This document shows, piece after piece, positions 53,481 through 64,000 of a stretch of DNA of 64,000 nt. The DNA lies in NCBI GenBank assembly GCA_023376005.1, contig CM042141.1:94222145-94286144 (forward strand). The letters run 5' to 3'. This DNA comes from Doryteuthis pealeii (Eukaryota > Mollusca > Cephalopoda > Myopsida > Loliginidae). The position numbers and the translations under genes are program-made. The notes below the pieces were generated by a model. That model did no database searches. It worked only from the letters and a program-made list of their open reading frames with translations, and had not been told where the DNA came from. Each line of letters opens with the position of its first letter. Within the stretch, counting starts at the first letter, position 1.

Positions 53481-56400
53481 CTTTTTAAATATCTAAAGAT
53501 TAAATATTGCTAATAGATATCCTGATTTGAGTTTCCTTTCAAATAAGGTGCACACCATTATCTCAAACTTATTTCAATTATGAAAGTAGTTCTTTGATTA
53601 TGAGGCAGTCAAGTAGATTTTCCTGTTTATTAACCTGATGATGTACATATTGAAAGAACAAGTCATTTAATTTTGGAATATGTGATCTGTGTAAATTGAC
53701 CAAATTTAGAATCTGGAGAGAGTGAAGAAAGAGCAGAAAAATAAAAAAAAAAATAAGGGAATATAAGTTGTTCATTGTCATTGATGCAAGTCGTTGATTA
53801 CTCTATTATTAAGATGAATGAATAGAGATAATGAATTTCTATGTAACATTTTTTCCCTTCTCTATTTTACTTACTGTACATAGATGTGTATTTACTGTGC
53901 AGCTGTCAGTAAGAGACTGTTTCATTATCTACAGATTCATCAGACTCTGTATTTGTTTGACCATCAATTGTTTTATTCTTTATCTTTAATCATTAAATAA
54001 CATATGAGGCTGATGTGATTTCAGATTGCCAATAACTCAAACATGGTCTTCTTTTTCACTCTGACCTCATCTTCATTAATTATTACAACTCATTGTGATT
54101 TTAAACTAGCAATACTGAATGACCGTATATTCCCACGAATAGGACACACCAGTGGATAGGTCACACCCCTAATTTGTGGTTGTCCCACAGATAGGTTGTA
54201 TTCTGGCTATCAAACCTGAAAACTTGCAATTCCTAGGCAGATGAGTCTTGTCAGCTGAGGTTGTAAAATACACCAACTGCACCTCTGCAGAGGAGTAAGA
54301 AGCAGTAGCTAAGGGTCTTAGTGTCCTGAGTATGATGTTAAACTGCGTTTAGTAATGAGGTTCCATTCTGGAGTTCTGGGAGGTATGAAATATCCCTTCA
54401 TTGCCATTACTCCCATGTCCACTTGAAGTTAGTCCCATCTATGGGTTAAATAGATAAAAAAAATTGAATACTCAACGAGATGAATGAAACAAAAATGTCT
54501 TTGGCATAAAATAACCCAACAAGGATTGACATGCCGTAAAATCCAACCAACCAACCAACCTAATTTTCAATTATTCTAACTTGCTGTAAATTTTAAACTA
54601 GCAACACTGAATTATGTTTTTATGAGGATTTATAAGTTAATAAATGTCATCAAGAGGTTAACATTTATAGTCTCCTGGTTGCCATTACCAGAAATGTAAA
54701 CAAATATAGTTGTTATCAGTGTTGATTTTTCTGGTGATGGGAGGAAAAGTCTAATAAAGAAGACTAAAAGTCATGGGGGGAAAATAAATCATAACTTTTG
54801 TTTCTGCCAGGAAATTTTTATGCTTGATGTCTACTTTATATAGTTAAACAAAAAAGGTAAAGATTTGGTTTGGTTAATCTGGCTGACACAAAATTGGGGG
54901 TCTAGCATTGTTTACATTGTAAATCAAACTCCTTGCTAAAAGCATAAATGGGAGTCCCATGGCGTAAGGGCTAATGTGCTGGACTGTGGCATGAGTTTGA
55001 ACTCCAGTCATACTATCATGTTCACTTTTGGACTAATACCCTTGGGAAAGGTATTACTCCCTCACTTCCCAACTATGGGTTAATTACTGCTACTGCAGTT
55101 CTTCTACAAGGATAGCTGTGGCATTAAATAACCCATGATGGTTGATATGCTATTAAGCAAAAAGCCAAACCTAAAAACATTTTGAATTAAAAAAAATTTC
55201 TCTAGTGTGCCATTAGTTAACATTGAAAATTTGGTGTCCATATCTGTAGTCATATGATGACAAAGAGAAAATGAATTTTAGTGATTTTTTATAATTATCA
55301 TGGGTTGTCTTTGTGAACGAAGATTAAGGGGTGGTCCGCGTTGACTACAGGCATGTTCGTGGCTGATAAGGCCAATGTGGGACAGGCGAGTACAGTTGCT
55401 GCAACTGAAGATTTGATCAGGGTTTGATGACATTGTATTGTGGTTCTTCCTCCTGCATCTTTTTTCCTTGAGGTTAGCCGTGCAGGGGTTCACAAAGGAA
55501 GACAACATGGTTAGTGATGAGATGCCAGGTTTCAGGGTTCTCAGCTAGAGTCGACCACCAGTGATGATTGATGTAACATGCACCAAGGATTTTCAAACAG
55601 TCCTTGTGTCACTTCTGTTGGATTATTTTTGGGTATAAGATGTGCTAAAGACACCACAACTTATATTTATAGACTATTGTAAAACAGTGGTGGCTGAATT
55701 GGCCAATCAAAAATGCCCAAACATGTATTTAATTTACTATTTAAAGACGTTGATAAATTGTCCTAAAATTATTCACTGGAAGGACTACTTTGAGGACAGA
55801 TCAACAGACAAGAATTAAAACTGATACTACATCTTTCTACTTCAATAAAGGATCTTTATGCTACAAAGAATCTCCACTGTAAAACTGCCTTCATCTACAG
55901 CCCTAATATGGCCACGTGAATCATAACAACTTCTTTGGTGCCGTCTGTTGCTATGACCAGTAGAGAGTTTGCTATACACTGCGATCTTGGGCAGGCAATT
56001 GTTCCTCATTCTGGAGAGGGGTCTTGCCCAGTGTAGCTGGGACTTTAATAGACACCTGAAGAAGAGCACAAAAGTCTGTGTATAGAGCCATAGTCCTTGC
56101 CACTCTCCTATATAGTTCAATTGTGGGTCACTTATCACCACCTATGACTCCTCAAGAAGTTCCACCAGTGCTGCCTCCACACCATCCTCACTGTCCACTG
56201 GAGTGACTTTGTTACCAATATTGAAGTTCTTGAACAGACAAAGATTTTTATAGTAAGATGTATATATTTACCAACACTTTCACATAAGCAGGATGCGACA
56301 CATGGTCAATTTTTTAAGCAGGGTTTAATAGGTTTGAATTCAGTCATCCTTCTCCTAGACTGGTTGCCTAACTAAAGTTAAAGAACCCAGTTTGCTCTAC

Positions 56401-56745
56401 TATTTACCCATAGCTGGAGGGAGAATAGTTGGATTCCTACCTTCCCCAGGCATATTAGCACTATATGAAATGCAAATTGCTTCATCCAAGATTTGAACTC
56501 CTGTCATTACATCACATCCCTCCACAAGTAATAGTAAAATGTAAGTAATAATATATCATTTTGAGTCGGTTATAAGTTCTGAATGAATAGTTTTGTTTTC
56601 TGTATTTATAAACCCAATTTGTTTGTCTATATGTTTGGGGGGAGGGGATATTAAATCACCTCTTGGCATTATTATAATTCTCAACTTTATTTCCAAATTG
56701 TGTTTTTGTTTTTTATAATTTTTCCAATTTTATTTTCTTTTTCAG

Positions 56746-56870
56746 AGGGTGACCCTGATAATTATCTCACTTATTTCAAAAGAGCAACCGTATTCCTAGC
56801 ACTTGGAAAGTCTCGGTCAGCTTTACCAGATTTAGATAAAGTATTGGATTTAAGACCAGATTTTAATGCT
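56746..56870 (+). CDS. DNAJC3: DNAJC3 exon B, second copy
   Basis: Same 125 bp exon as 29808-29932 with the same acceptor (ttcag) and donor (gtaagt); I see no coding difference. In the order of the window it lies downstream of exon G, which no DNAJC3 protein would need. It is therefore either an assembly duplicate or part of a partial tandem gene duplication. Confidence 0.85.
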
Positions 56871-57921
56871 GTAAGTACTGCTTTCCAATTATTTAAGATG
56901 GTTAAAGTTCCTGAAAACATGATGAATTGTATTTCAATACTTTGGTACCATCTTGACTGTAAATATATGGTGATGTTTTACAAATATCTTTTCACAACAT
57001 TTATACCAAAAGATAGAGAAAAACATTATTAACCAACAGTTAAAGAAAAAGTAATATAAAAAATGTTGCAAAGTAATATAATTTATTTTCAAAACTTTTA
57101 AAGTAAACTTTGACTGTTTACAGTTGAATTTTCCAACTATGTATTTGCTTATATAACATCAAATTGAAGGTGTATTCAAACTCTTTTGTCAGAAAATTAC
57201 ATAACAATATTCTAAGGGTTTCATCAGAATATTATTTTGAATTGAGTGCATCACTACAGACAGCAGCAAAAAACTGATTTACAGCTAAATTCACTAAAAT
57301 GAGTGATATGGTAGTTTTTATTTTGTCATTAAAAATAACTATAGAGGTTATTTTATAAATTATTGCACCAAATTAAAGATATGTTTATTTGCTATTTAAT
57401 GATATAAGTTTTACTGTAATACAATGTTTAGCTGCAAACTTATAAGGTTTTTACTGTAAGGAATGTCTAAAAACTGATTCTGATGTTTTGGCCATAAGTG
57501 TGCATTCCTAATTTGAAGAGAACATTTCTAGCATCTATCAGTTGTATTCTTAAAATTCTGGTAGATGTCAGCAATTGAAAATCCACAACCTTTCAGAAAA
57601 ATTCATCTATTTCGACTATTACTGTTAGAGAGCTGCCAGAAGTTATGAGAAGATTAGAATTGATAAGATCAGTATATTCTGGTATATTACCTTTTTTAAT
57701 GAAAAATGTCCTTGTTCATAGAAAGTTATCCAGTTGAAAATAAGAAATGATAGTTTTGTAGACAGTTCCTAACTCTAATCTCTATAGAATTGAAATATTG
57801 ATTGTTCGTTAATGGTCTCTTATTCTCCTAAAAAAAAAAAATGAATTGAAAAATTTGCCAACACGTAATGTTAAAAAAAATGTAATATTTAAAATAATGT
57901 TTGTAAAACTTTGTATTTCAG

Positions 57922-57996
57922 GCCCGTTTGCAACGAGGCAATGTATATTTGAAACAGGGCCATTTATCAGAAGCAGAAATTGATTTTAAAAAAGTG
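57922..57996 (+). CDS. DNAJC3: DNAJC3 exon C, second copy
   Basis: 75 bp, identical in sequence and splice borders to 30985-31059, phase 0 at both ends. The flanking intron also matches, including poly-T lengths within a base or two. Confidence 0.85.
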
Positions 57997-58691
57997 GTAA
58001 GTTTTTTTTTTTTGTTTTGTCCCCACATTCCCTTTTAAAACTTCAATTAATATTGTGTTATCTTCAAGATATGCACTCACAAATTTTTCAGGGTTTTGTT
58101 TTCAATGTCCCTTCAAATTAGCAGCAGTCGCCAGCTTCTTACGCTCTTTTGATCTGATATTTTCAAAAAAAAATAAACTTGTTTTTTCATCTGAATTCTG
58201 AAATAATTTTCTTTTATAATAAATTTTTTTTTTTTTTTCAATAAATATGAACTTTTTTTATATATAAACATTTAAGAGAATTCAGATATTCAATTGCTAT
58301 ATAAAGTAAAATACACTATGATAAAGTATTTTTAATTCAAATGAAAATGTTAATTTGCTCTTTAACTCTTTGCCTACTTTAAGCTGGTCACAGCAGCTCT
58401 CCCACCACTGCAATCCTCGCACTGGCTGCACTGAAAAATCACTGTTAACACCCCTGCCATCTTTTGTTTTCTCTGCGACCAACCCTGAGACGGGTATTTG
58501 ATCCTTTTGTAATACAGATCCAGTTAAATGGAATAATTTGTTACAATTTTGGGGGAAATTTGGTAGGCAAAGAGTTAAGGCATTTGTTAGCTACAGTAGG
58601 TTAATGATAGACTTTTTTTTGTTGGTCCATTTGAATGAAACTTTCTGTATGTAAGATATATTTGATTTTATAATTTTTTTTTCAATTTCAG

Positions 58692-58836
58692 CTTGAATTT
58701 GATACAAAAAAATCAGCAAGCCAGAGATAATTTACAACGGATAGAACCTCTAAAAGATGACATAGAAGATGCAAAAGATATGTTTAGTAATGGAGATCAT
58801 CAAGCAGCAATAGAATTATTAACAAAAGCTATAGAG
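58692..58836 (+). CDS. DNAJC3: DNAJC3 exon D, second copy, +1 frameshift
   Basis: Matches 31756-31899 but is 145 rather than 144 bp because the A run after GATAC has seven bases in place of six. Read from the acceptor in phase 0 the frame hits TAA within about a dozen codons. After the insertion the familiar QQARDNLQRIEPLKDD block continues in the neighbouring frame. A homopolymer length error is the likeliest cause. If the duplication were real, this copy would be a damaged exon. Confidence 0.85.
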
Positions 58837-61371
58837 GTGAGGGAATTAGACATTTTTATTCTCTTTCTCATTTTATTATTCAAACTTGAAAAGTTTTTAT
58901 TGGAAAATTTCAAAGTTACATGATGTCTTGATATTTTTAATGTTATCAAAGTGTCCTCAATATGATGTTAAACTGCATCTAGTGGTGAGGTTCCAGTTCT
59001 GGAGCTCTGGGGAGTGTAGTGTACCCCAGAATTGCCGAGGCATGGAATAAGCTGCCTGCGTCCGTTGTAGGCTGCCGAAACACTGCATCTTTTAGGGCGT
59101 CCATGCTTCCTGTGGTCCGCCAGTGCTATGCCTGATACCCCTCTGTACACACATATGCATACACGCGCACACATACATGTATATTATTACTGTATGCTAT
59201 TCATGTTCCTGACACTAATACATTATTCTGTGTACTAGACATGAGACTAATAGTACCAGGTATTTGTTTGGTAACCTTATTTTAGGAATGTCCTCCACTC
59301 CCCTTAGAGGTACAAGGTACTTTTTATAATATCAAATTTTTTTCTTTCTTTTTGGCATATATGTCCGGTACTTAAATATTGACCTACAAACACACTGAAC
59401 TATGCAGATATTTTTCTCAAAACAAATTTTGAATTGTTTTTAAATTAAAAGGAAAGAGGTAGATAGCTGATTTTTCAAAATTATAACACGGTCAGTATTA
59501 TAAGTTGACTTTAGAATCATTGTTAATTAAAATTTATGAGTTTATTTCTGATGTTGACTGTGGAAAACTGAAAATAACAAGAGAAAACACTGTATTATTT
59601 GCTTAATTCAGATGTGGCACAAGGTTAGAAGTATGGGGCACCCAGTAAGAATCTAATTCACTAACAATCTAGCATACCATCCTATTGAAGTCAGTTAGTC
59701 TACTGTTGGTTTGAATAACAGCAGCTAGCTAAGCACAACTGAAGCAGTGTCCAAGACAGTTGGTATATATAGAAATCAAGAATGATCCATTCATGAATTT
59801 GGGTGATTCCATTCCCTGAGTTCTGATTGGCTGCTTGGTTTCAATGATATTGTGGAGTTTTATAAATACCCTGTCATTCTGCAGTAGACTTTGCAACTAT
59901 TCGGGTTTGTATTGGGTTACAACCGTTTGTTGCCGTGTGTTCCCAATTCGACGGTAATTGGAACTTTGATTATTCTTTGCACGCCAAGTACCTAACAAGT
60001 GAAGGCACTGTTGGCACTTTCAGAATTCTTACAAAGCTATAAAACTGATAAAAGCATTAAAAACAAATTTAAAAAACTTTTTTCCATAATTTTGACTAGA
60101 TACTTCAATATATCAACAATTATAGAGTATAATAACCAGTGAGGTATTTTGCATCAACCACTCTACCTTGTAGATCTTTTAAAACTGTTTTCAGGTTTTA
60201 TTTTTAATGTTGCATAGCCAAATTATTTTATTCTATTCTATTTAAATAAATATTTGAATAGAAACAGAATAATTTTGTTGAAACTGGGTACATTTTAATG
60301 TAAATGTTGTGCCTTAAAAACAGCAAATAAACCGATTTTAGAAAATTCTTTATAATGCCAGCCAATTTTGGGAGTGAAGGGGGGGAGGTATATTTAATTA
60401 ATTGTGGATTGAACTAAATAACCAACTAACCAAATGAATACAAATTCATTTTGTTGGTTGATTATTTAATTTAATGGCTTATCAACCCTTGTGGGCTATT
60501 TAATGCCGAATCTTTTTTCTTTCTTTTTTTTTCTTTGTATATATGATTTATAAGTTAATAGTTTTGTTGGTAAATATTTTGGTTTAGTTTGGTTTTATAA
60601 GCAGGTAGAAATAATTTTCATTTACTTCATGTGCATTAATAAACTGGTAGAAATAATTTTCATTTACTTCATGTGTATTAATAAACTGGTAGAAATAATT
60701 TTCATTTACTTCATGTGTATTAATATGCATTTCTAATATATTCATTTTGCAGTATAAATTCTTTTGTTGTGAAGCTGAAGAATTTCTGTAGATTTACAAA
60801 AGAAAATCCAGTGCAATTCATTAGATTAAAAATCAATAGAGTAATTAACTCAACTCGTGCAAATTACAATTTTGATCCATTTCTACTCTAATAAGAGAAA
60901 ACAATGTTGGCACTTACACAATTCTCACAAAGTTATAAAACTGATAAATTTTAGCAAACATTAAAAATCAATTTTTTAATTTTATTTTTCATTTTTGACG
61001 AAATGCATCAATATCTCAACAGTTATAGTTATATTTTCTTTTTTCCTTTACTTTTATATTTGTAGATAGAAATTAGAAAAACAAAATGTTCCAAAAAAGA
61101 TGAATTTATTTTGATGTTGATGTCGATACTTAAACATTTCAGTTTATGTTAAACCTTCTTCAGGACAATATGATTGAAAAAAAAAAAGAAATTTTATATC
61201 TGTATAATAATAGATAATAATTGCAGCTGCTAATCAAGTCTTTCATTAATTGATGTATCAGCTTTTTCTATACTTAAAACTGTCAGTAAAATAAAATTAA
61301 AAAAAAAAAAAAAAAAAAAACTTATTTTATGAGCAATTGTTAATTGTGTCTTTTTTCTACTGTATTTTCAG

Positions 61372-61553
61372 TCTTGCCCATGGAGTCCTGAGCTAAAAGA
61401 GATGCGCGCCGAGTGCTACATTGCCCAAGGAGATCTCTTTAAAGCAGTTCTTGATATCCGTCCCACTACAAAGTTACGAAATGATAACACAGCTGCTTAT
61501 TTAAAGCTGAGTTTACTCTATTATAAAATGGGTGAAGCAGATGAATCGCTAAA
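61372..61553 (+). CDS. DNAJC3: DNAJC3 exon E, second copy
   Basis: 182 bp, same sequence and splice borders as 34432-34613 (phase 0 in, two bases out). The intron after it begins gtaagtcaattttt as in copy 1. No exon F counterpart lies within the window, because it would fall beyond 64000. Confidence 0.85.
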
Positions 61554-61964
61554 GTAAGTCAATTTTTCTTTTCTTTTTTATCCTTTTTAAAAAAATATTT
61601 ATCAGTATGAATGTGGTTTTTATGACATAAAATGAAGCAAATATTAACTGCATGTGCATAGTTTCCTAGGGCTGCATGGATTACATATGTATGTCATGAG
61701 GGTCGCACATGACAACTAAGTCTTTAAACCCTTCTACATTAACAGAATAAAGGGATGATTGCTATCATTAATTTCTTTATTATCAACTAAAATACTATAA
61801 ACCAAGCATGTTAAAATGAGTAATTCCCTAGGCCTGCATGGGTTACATGTGTCTGTCATGAGGGGCCACACATAACAACTAAGTCTTTAAATCCTTCTTG
61901 TACATTAACAGAACAAAGTGATGATTGCTATTATTAATTTCTTTATTATCAACTAAAAGCCATT

Positions 61965-62586
61965 TGTAACACCACCGGGCGGGCTGCAAGGCCTCTTTGC
62001 ACATTTCTCTGCATCTTTGCTGCACTGTTTCTCTCTGGCCGTTCATCTCGTATCGTCTAGCAATTTCCCTGGATCACCACATTGGACATATATGCTCAAA
62101 ACATCTCGCAGGGGACCCCCCCGCCGAGGGGTGCACAATAAACAAGTGTTACAAAGGAGAAAGAGAGAATAAACAACAAAGACAAAATCAGTTGGGTGAA
62201 CATTAAACAAATGGCAGAGAGACATACAACTTGCATTGCTTCTAATTCATCTCCTCTGTCTGTCGAGATGAGAGGGGGCACAAGGCCCCCCCCTCTTGCT
62301 CCCTTAAGGACTTCTTCTAAAGTTGACTTCTATGCTACAAGGCTTTAAGGGAGATGTTGCTTCTTTGCTCCCCAAGATCTAACTGTTCACTTTTTAAAAT
62401 TTCCCAGAATCCCCAAATCTCCTATCAATTCTCGTACAAAATCTCATCCTCCGAGATTTTATCAACCCCGCGTGATTTGAAAGTCTTTTGTTTAAAAGAC
62501 CACCCTCATGGTGTGTTTTATTACCCTTCTGACCGTGGTCAACTATTATTTGCACAAAGGACCAGACATGTTGTCTGCTTCTAACA
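61965..62586 (-). mobile_element. Solo-LTR-like segment, second copy
   Basis: Counterpart of 35024-35640 with small differences in C and G runs (for example ccaccgggc for ccacggggc and an extra ccgccg). Confidence 0.5.
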
Positions 62587-62750
62587 TTAATTGTTCACTA
62601 TCACTCCTTTTTATCTAGCCTGAATTCTTTTTCTTATTTTTAAGATTTACTTAACTTAGCCGTGACCCTACCTACACATACAGTATATGTATACCCACAT
62701 ACACATCTATATCTATATACACACACACATGATCTACTTGAACACACACA

Positions 62751-64000
62751 TAGGCTACAGTCCCAGGTGTCAAAAAGGGCTTAGTTTTCGAGTTACGATG
62801 CTCTACAATTAGCGGTAATAATTTTAGCGTAATTATTAATTAAAAATCAAAAAAGGCTAATAAAAAGTTTTCGCAATCGGTGGCATATCTTGATATTATG
62901 CGAAAAGTAAAATTTAAACGGACTACTTTGTAAAAAAATACGAATGAAAATGGAGTAGCTCCGAAAACGGAATAAGCGAATGAGAATCGTGTGTTCGGAA
63001 TACGAATAAGTAAAAAATGGCCACCTCCAGCGAAGAAGAAGCAACAGTTGTTAGCGACAAAAAATGTTTTATGTGCATTTTACCTTCCAAAAAGCATAAA
63101 ATTTTCTAAGAAAACGTGGACTCATCATGTGACAACAAATCACGTAAATAAAATGAGTAATAAGCGAATTTGCTTTTTAGAAAAAATAATAGTATTTCGC
63201 ATCATGTGACAACAAGTCACGTAAATAAAATGAGTAATAAGCGAATTTGCTTTTTAGAAAAAATAAAAAAATAATAGTATTTCGCATATCGCGTAAATTT
63301 TTGTTGTTTCTATTCATAAGTTCGGTCTTTTATCTCTTTATTTATACTGTAATTAGTATCGAAAATGCCCCCAACATAAGGTGGGGTCAAAATTAAGTGA
63401 CCTGAAAAAAATGAGAAAGTTTTGAAATAAAATAAATAATGCATTATAAAGATCGTTCATTGATAAATAAACACTGAGAGTTTCATTAAAATCCGATAAT
63501 TCCCTGATTTTTGGTAAATTATATTCTGTAGGGGGGCTAAAGTCTTACGCTTTTTAGGTTCATTAAAAAATTTAAAAAATTTTCTAAAAAGCCAGTTCTT
63601 TAATTGAAAATTATATTTTGAAATTTTTCCTGAAGAAAAAAAATTGTTTACTTTAGTTACTAAAGCATTATTATTGTTTGCTTGAGTTACTAAAGCATAT
63701 TATTAGGAATTTTTTGGGGGGTGTTTTGAGGGTCATTTTTTTATTTCATAAACACAGAACACCAGCTGATGTTTACATTCCAGATAAAATCTGTAATCTC
63801 ATTGGCTAATTGAATTCGGAGCTATTTTCGTTCTATACGTATTTTAATCACTTAAAACTTATTTTATTAATTCTTGCGACAATAAACATGCGCGAAAAAA
63901 AAATTGGAATTTTGGGGTGATATCATTTTAATAATAAAGGACAATTTATTCGGCCACTTTTTACATCCGACACAATTGAACGATAATCGGCTTGGGACTG
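62751..64000. mobile_element. M6 TIR transposon, second copy, cut by window end
   Basis: Begins taggctacagtcccaggtg. The window ends in cggcttgggactg, inside the right terminal inverted repeat. It carries the same relic ATG frame at about 63017 and the 79 bp internal duplication. Confidence 0.65.

Larger units (their letters stand above)
50341..64000 (+). repeat. ~13.6 kb direct duplication, copy 2 (cut by window end)
   Basis: Matches 23466-37036 throughout. 50341-53480 differs by an indel or substitution roughly every 10-30 bases, including extra or missing bases scattered outside homopolymers. From about 53480 the match becomes near-perfect, with differences mainly one base in homopolymers (for example seven versus six As in exon D). 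It contains counterparts of all copy-1 elements: M4 (about 50700-52170), M5 (52675-53092), M3 (53100-53420), family T (54248-54563), SINE-2 (54950-55172), inverted LINE (55322-56245), SINE-1 (56261-56523), LINE tail (59025-59135), solo-LTR-like (61965-62586) and M6 (62751-end). Confidence 0.9.

Noticed and set aside
50341..64000. A second DNAJC3 paralogue
   Set aside because: Introns and transposons are as similar as the exons, and the junction is an N gap. This fits a duplicate of the same locus better than a paralogue under selection.

Overview
This is eukaryotic, AT-rich, intron- and transposon-dominated DNA. It is most consistent with a cephalopod (octopus-like) or related lophotrochozoan genome. 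That assignment is an inference from very large introns, tRNA-derived SINEs, LINE remnants, a Penelope-like element, many short TIR elements, and long (TA)n, (CA)n and (CT)n tracts. No prokaryotic operon, CRISPR array or intact rRNA/tRNA gene is visible.

The only host gene I can support is a plus-strand DNAJC3 (p58IPK/ERdj6-type TPR co-chaperone). Seven coding exons can be read at 20418-20519, 29808-29932, 30985-31059, 31756-31899, 34432-34613, 39124-39349 and 41637-41759, all with AG/GT borders and matching phases. Together they cover the TPR region (about TPR1 to TPR9). The signal-peptide exon and the C-terminal J-domain exons were not found. Exon 39124-39349 carries two compensating single-base frameshifts and exon 41637-41759 carries two uncompensated ones.

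The strongest large-scale signal is a ~13.6 kb segment (about 23466-37036) that recurs in direct orientation from 50341 to the window end. It follows a run of 100 Ns at 50241-50340 and carries a second copy of four DNAJC3 exons. The first ~3.1 kb of the second copy is dense with small indels; the rest is almost identical to copy 1 apart from sparse, mainly homopolymer, indels. A haplotype or contig-overlap duplication in the assembly is the simplest reading. A real partial gene duplication is the alternative.

Layout. 0-3 kb: nested SINE and LINE remnants. 3.26-5.27 kb: a 2 kb pyrimidine-only-like tandem array. 6-14 kb: TIR elements, a LINE 3' remnant, an internally deleted mariner and a nested insertion with an 8 bp target duplication. 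14.8-16.2 kb: a miniature LTR element with paired LTRs, PBS and PPT. 17.7-18.1 kb: a 42 bp minisatellite. 19.5-41.8 kb: DNAJC3 exons among MITEs, SINEs, a LINE with twin-priming-type inversion, a solo-LTR-like segment and TIR transposons. 42.2-43.5 kb: Penelope GIY-YIG endonuclease remnant between inverted copies of the element's 5' end. 44-50 kb: degraded repeats up to the gap. 50.3-64 kb: second copy of the 23-37 kb block.
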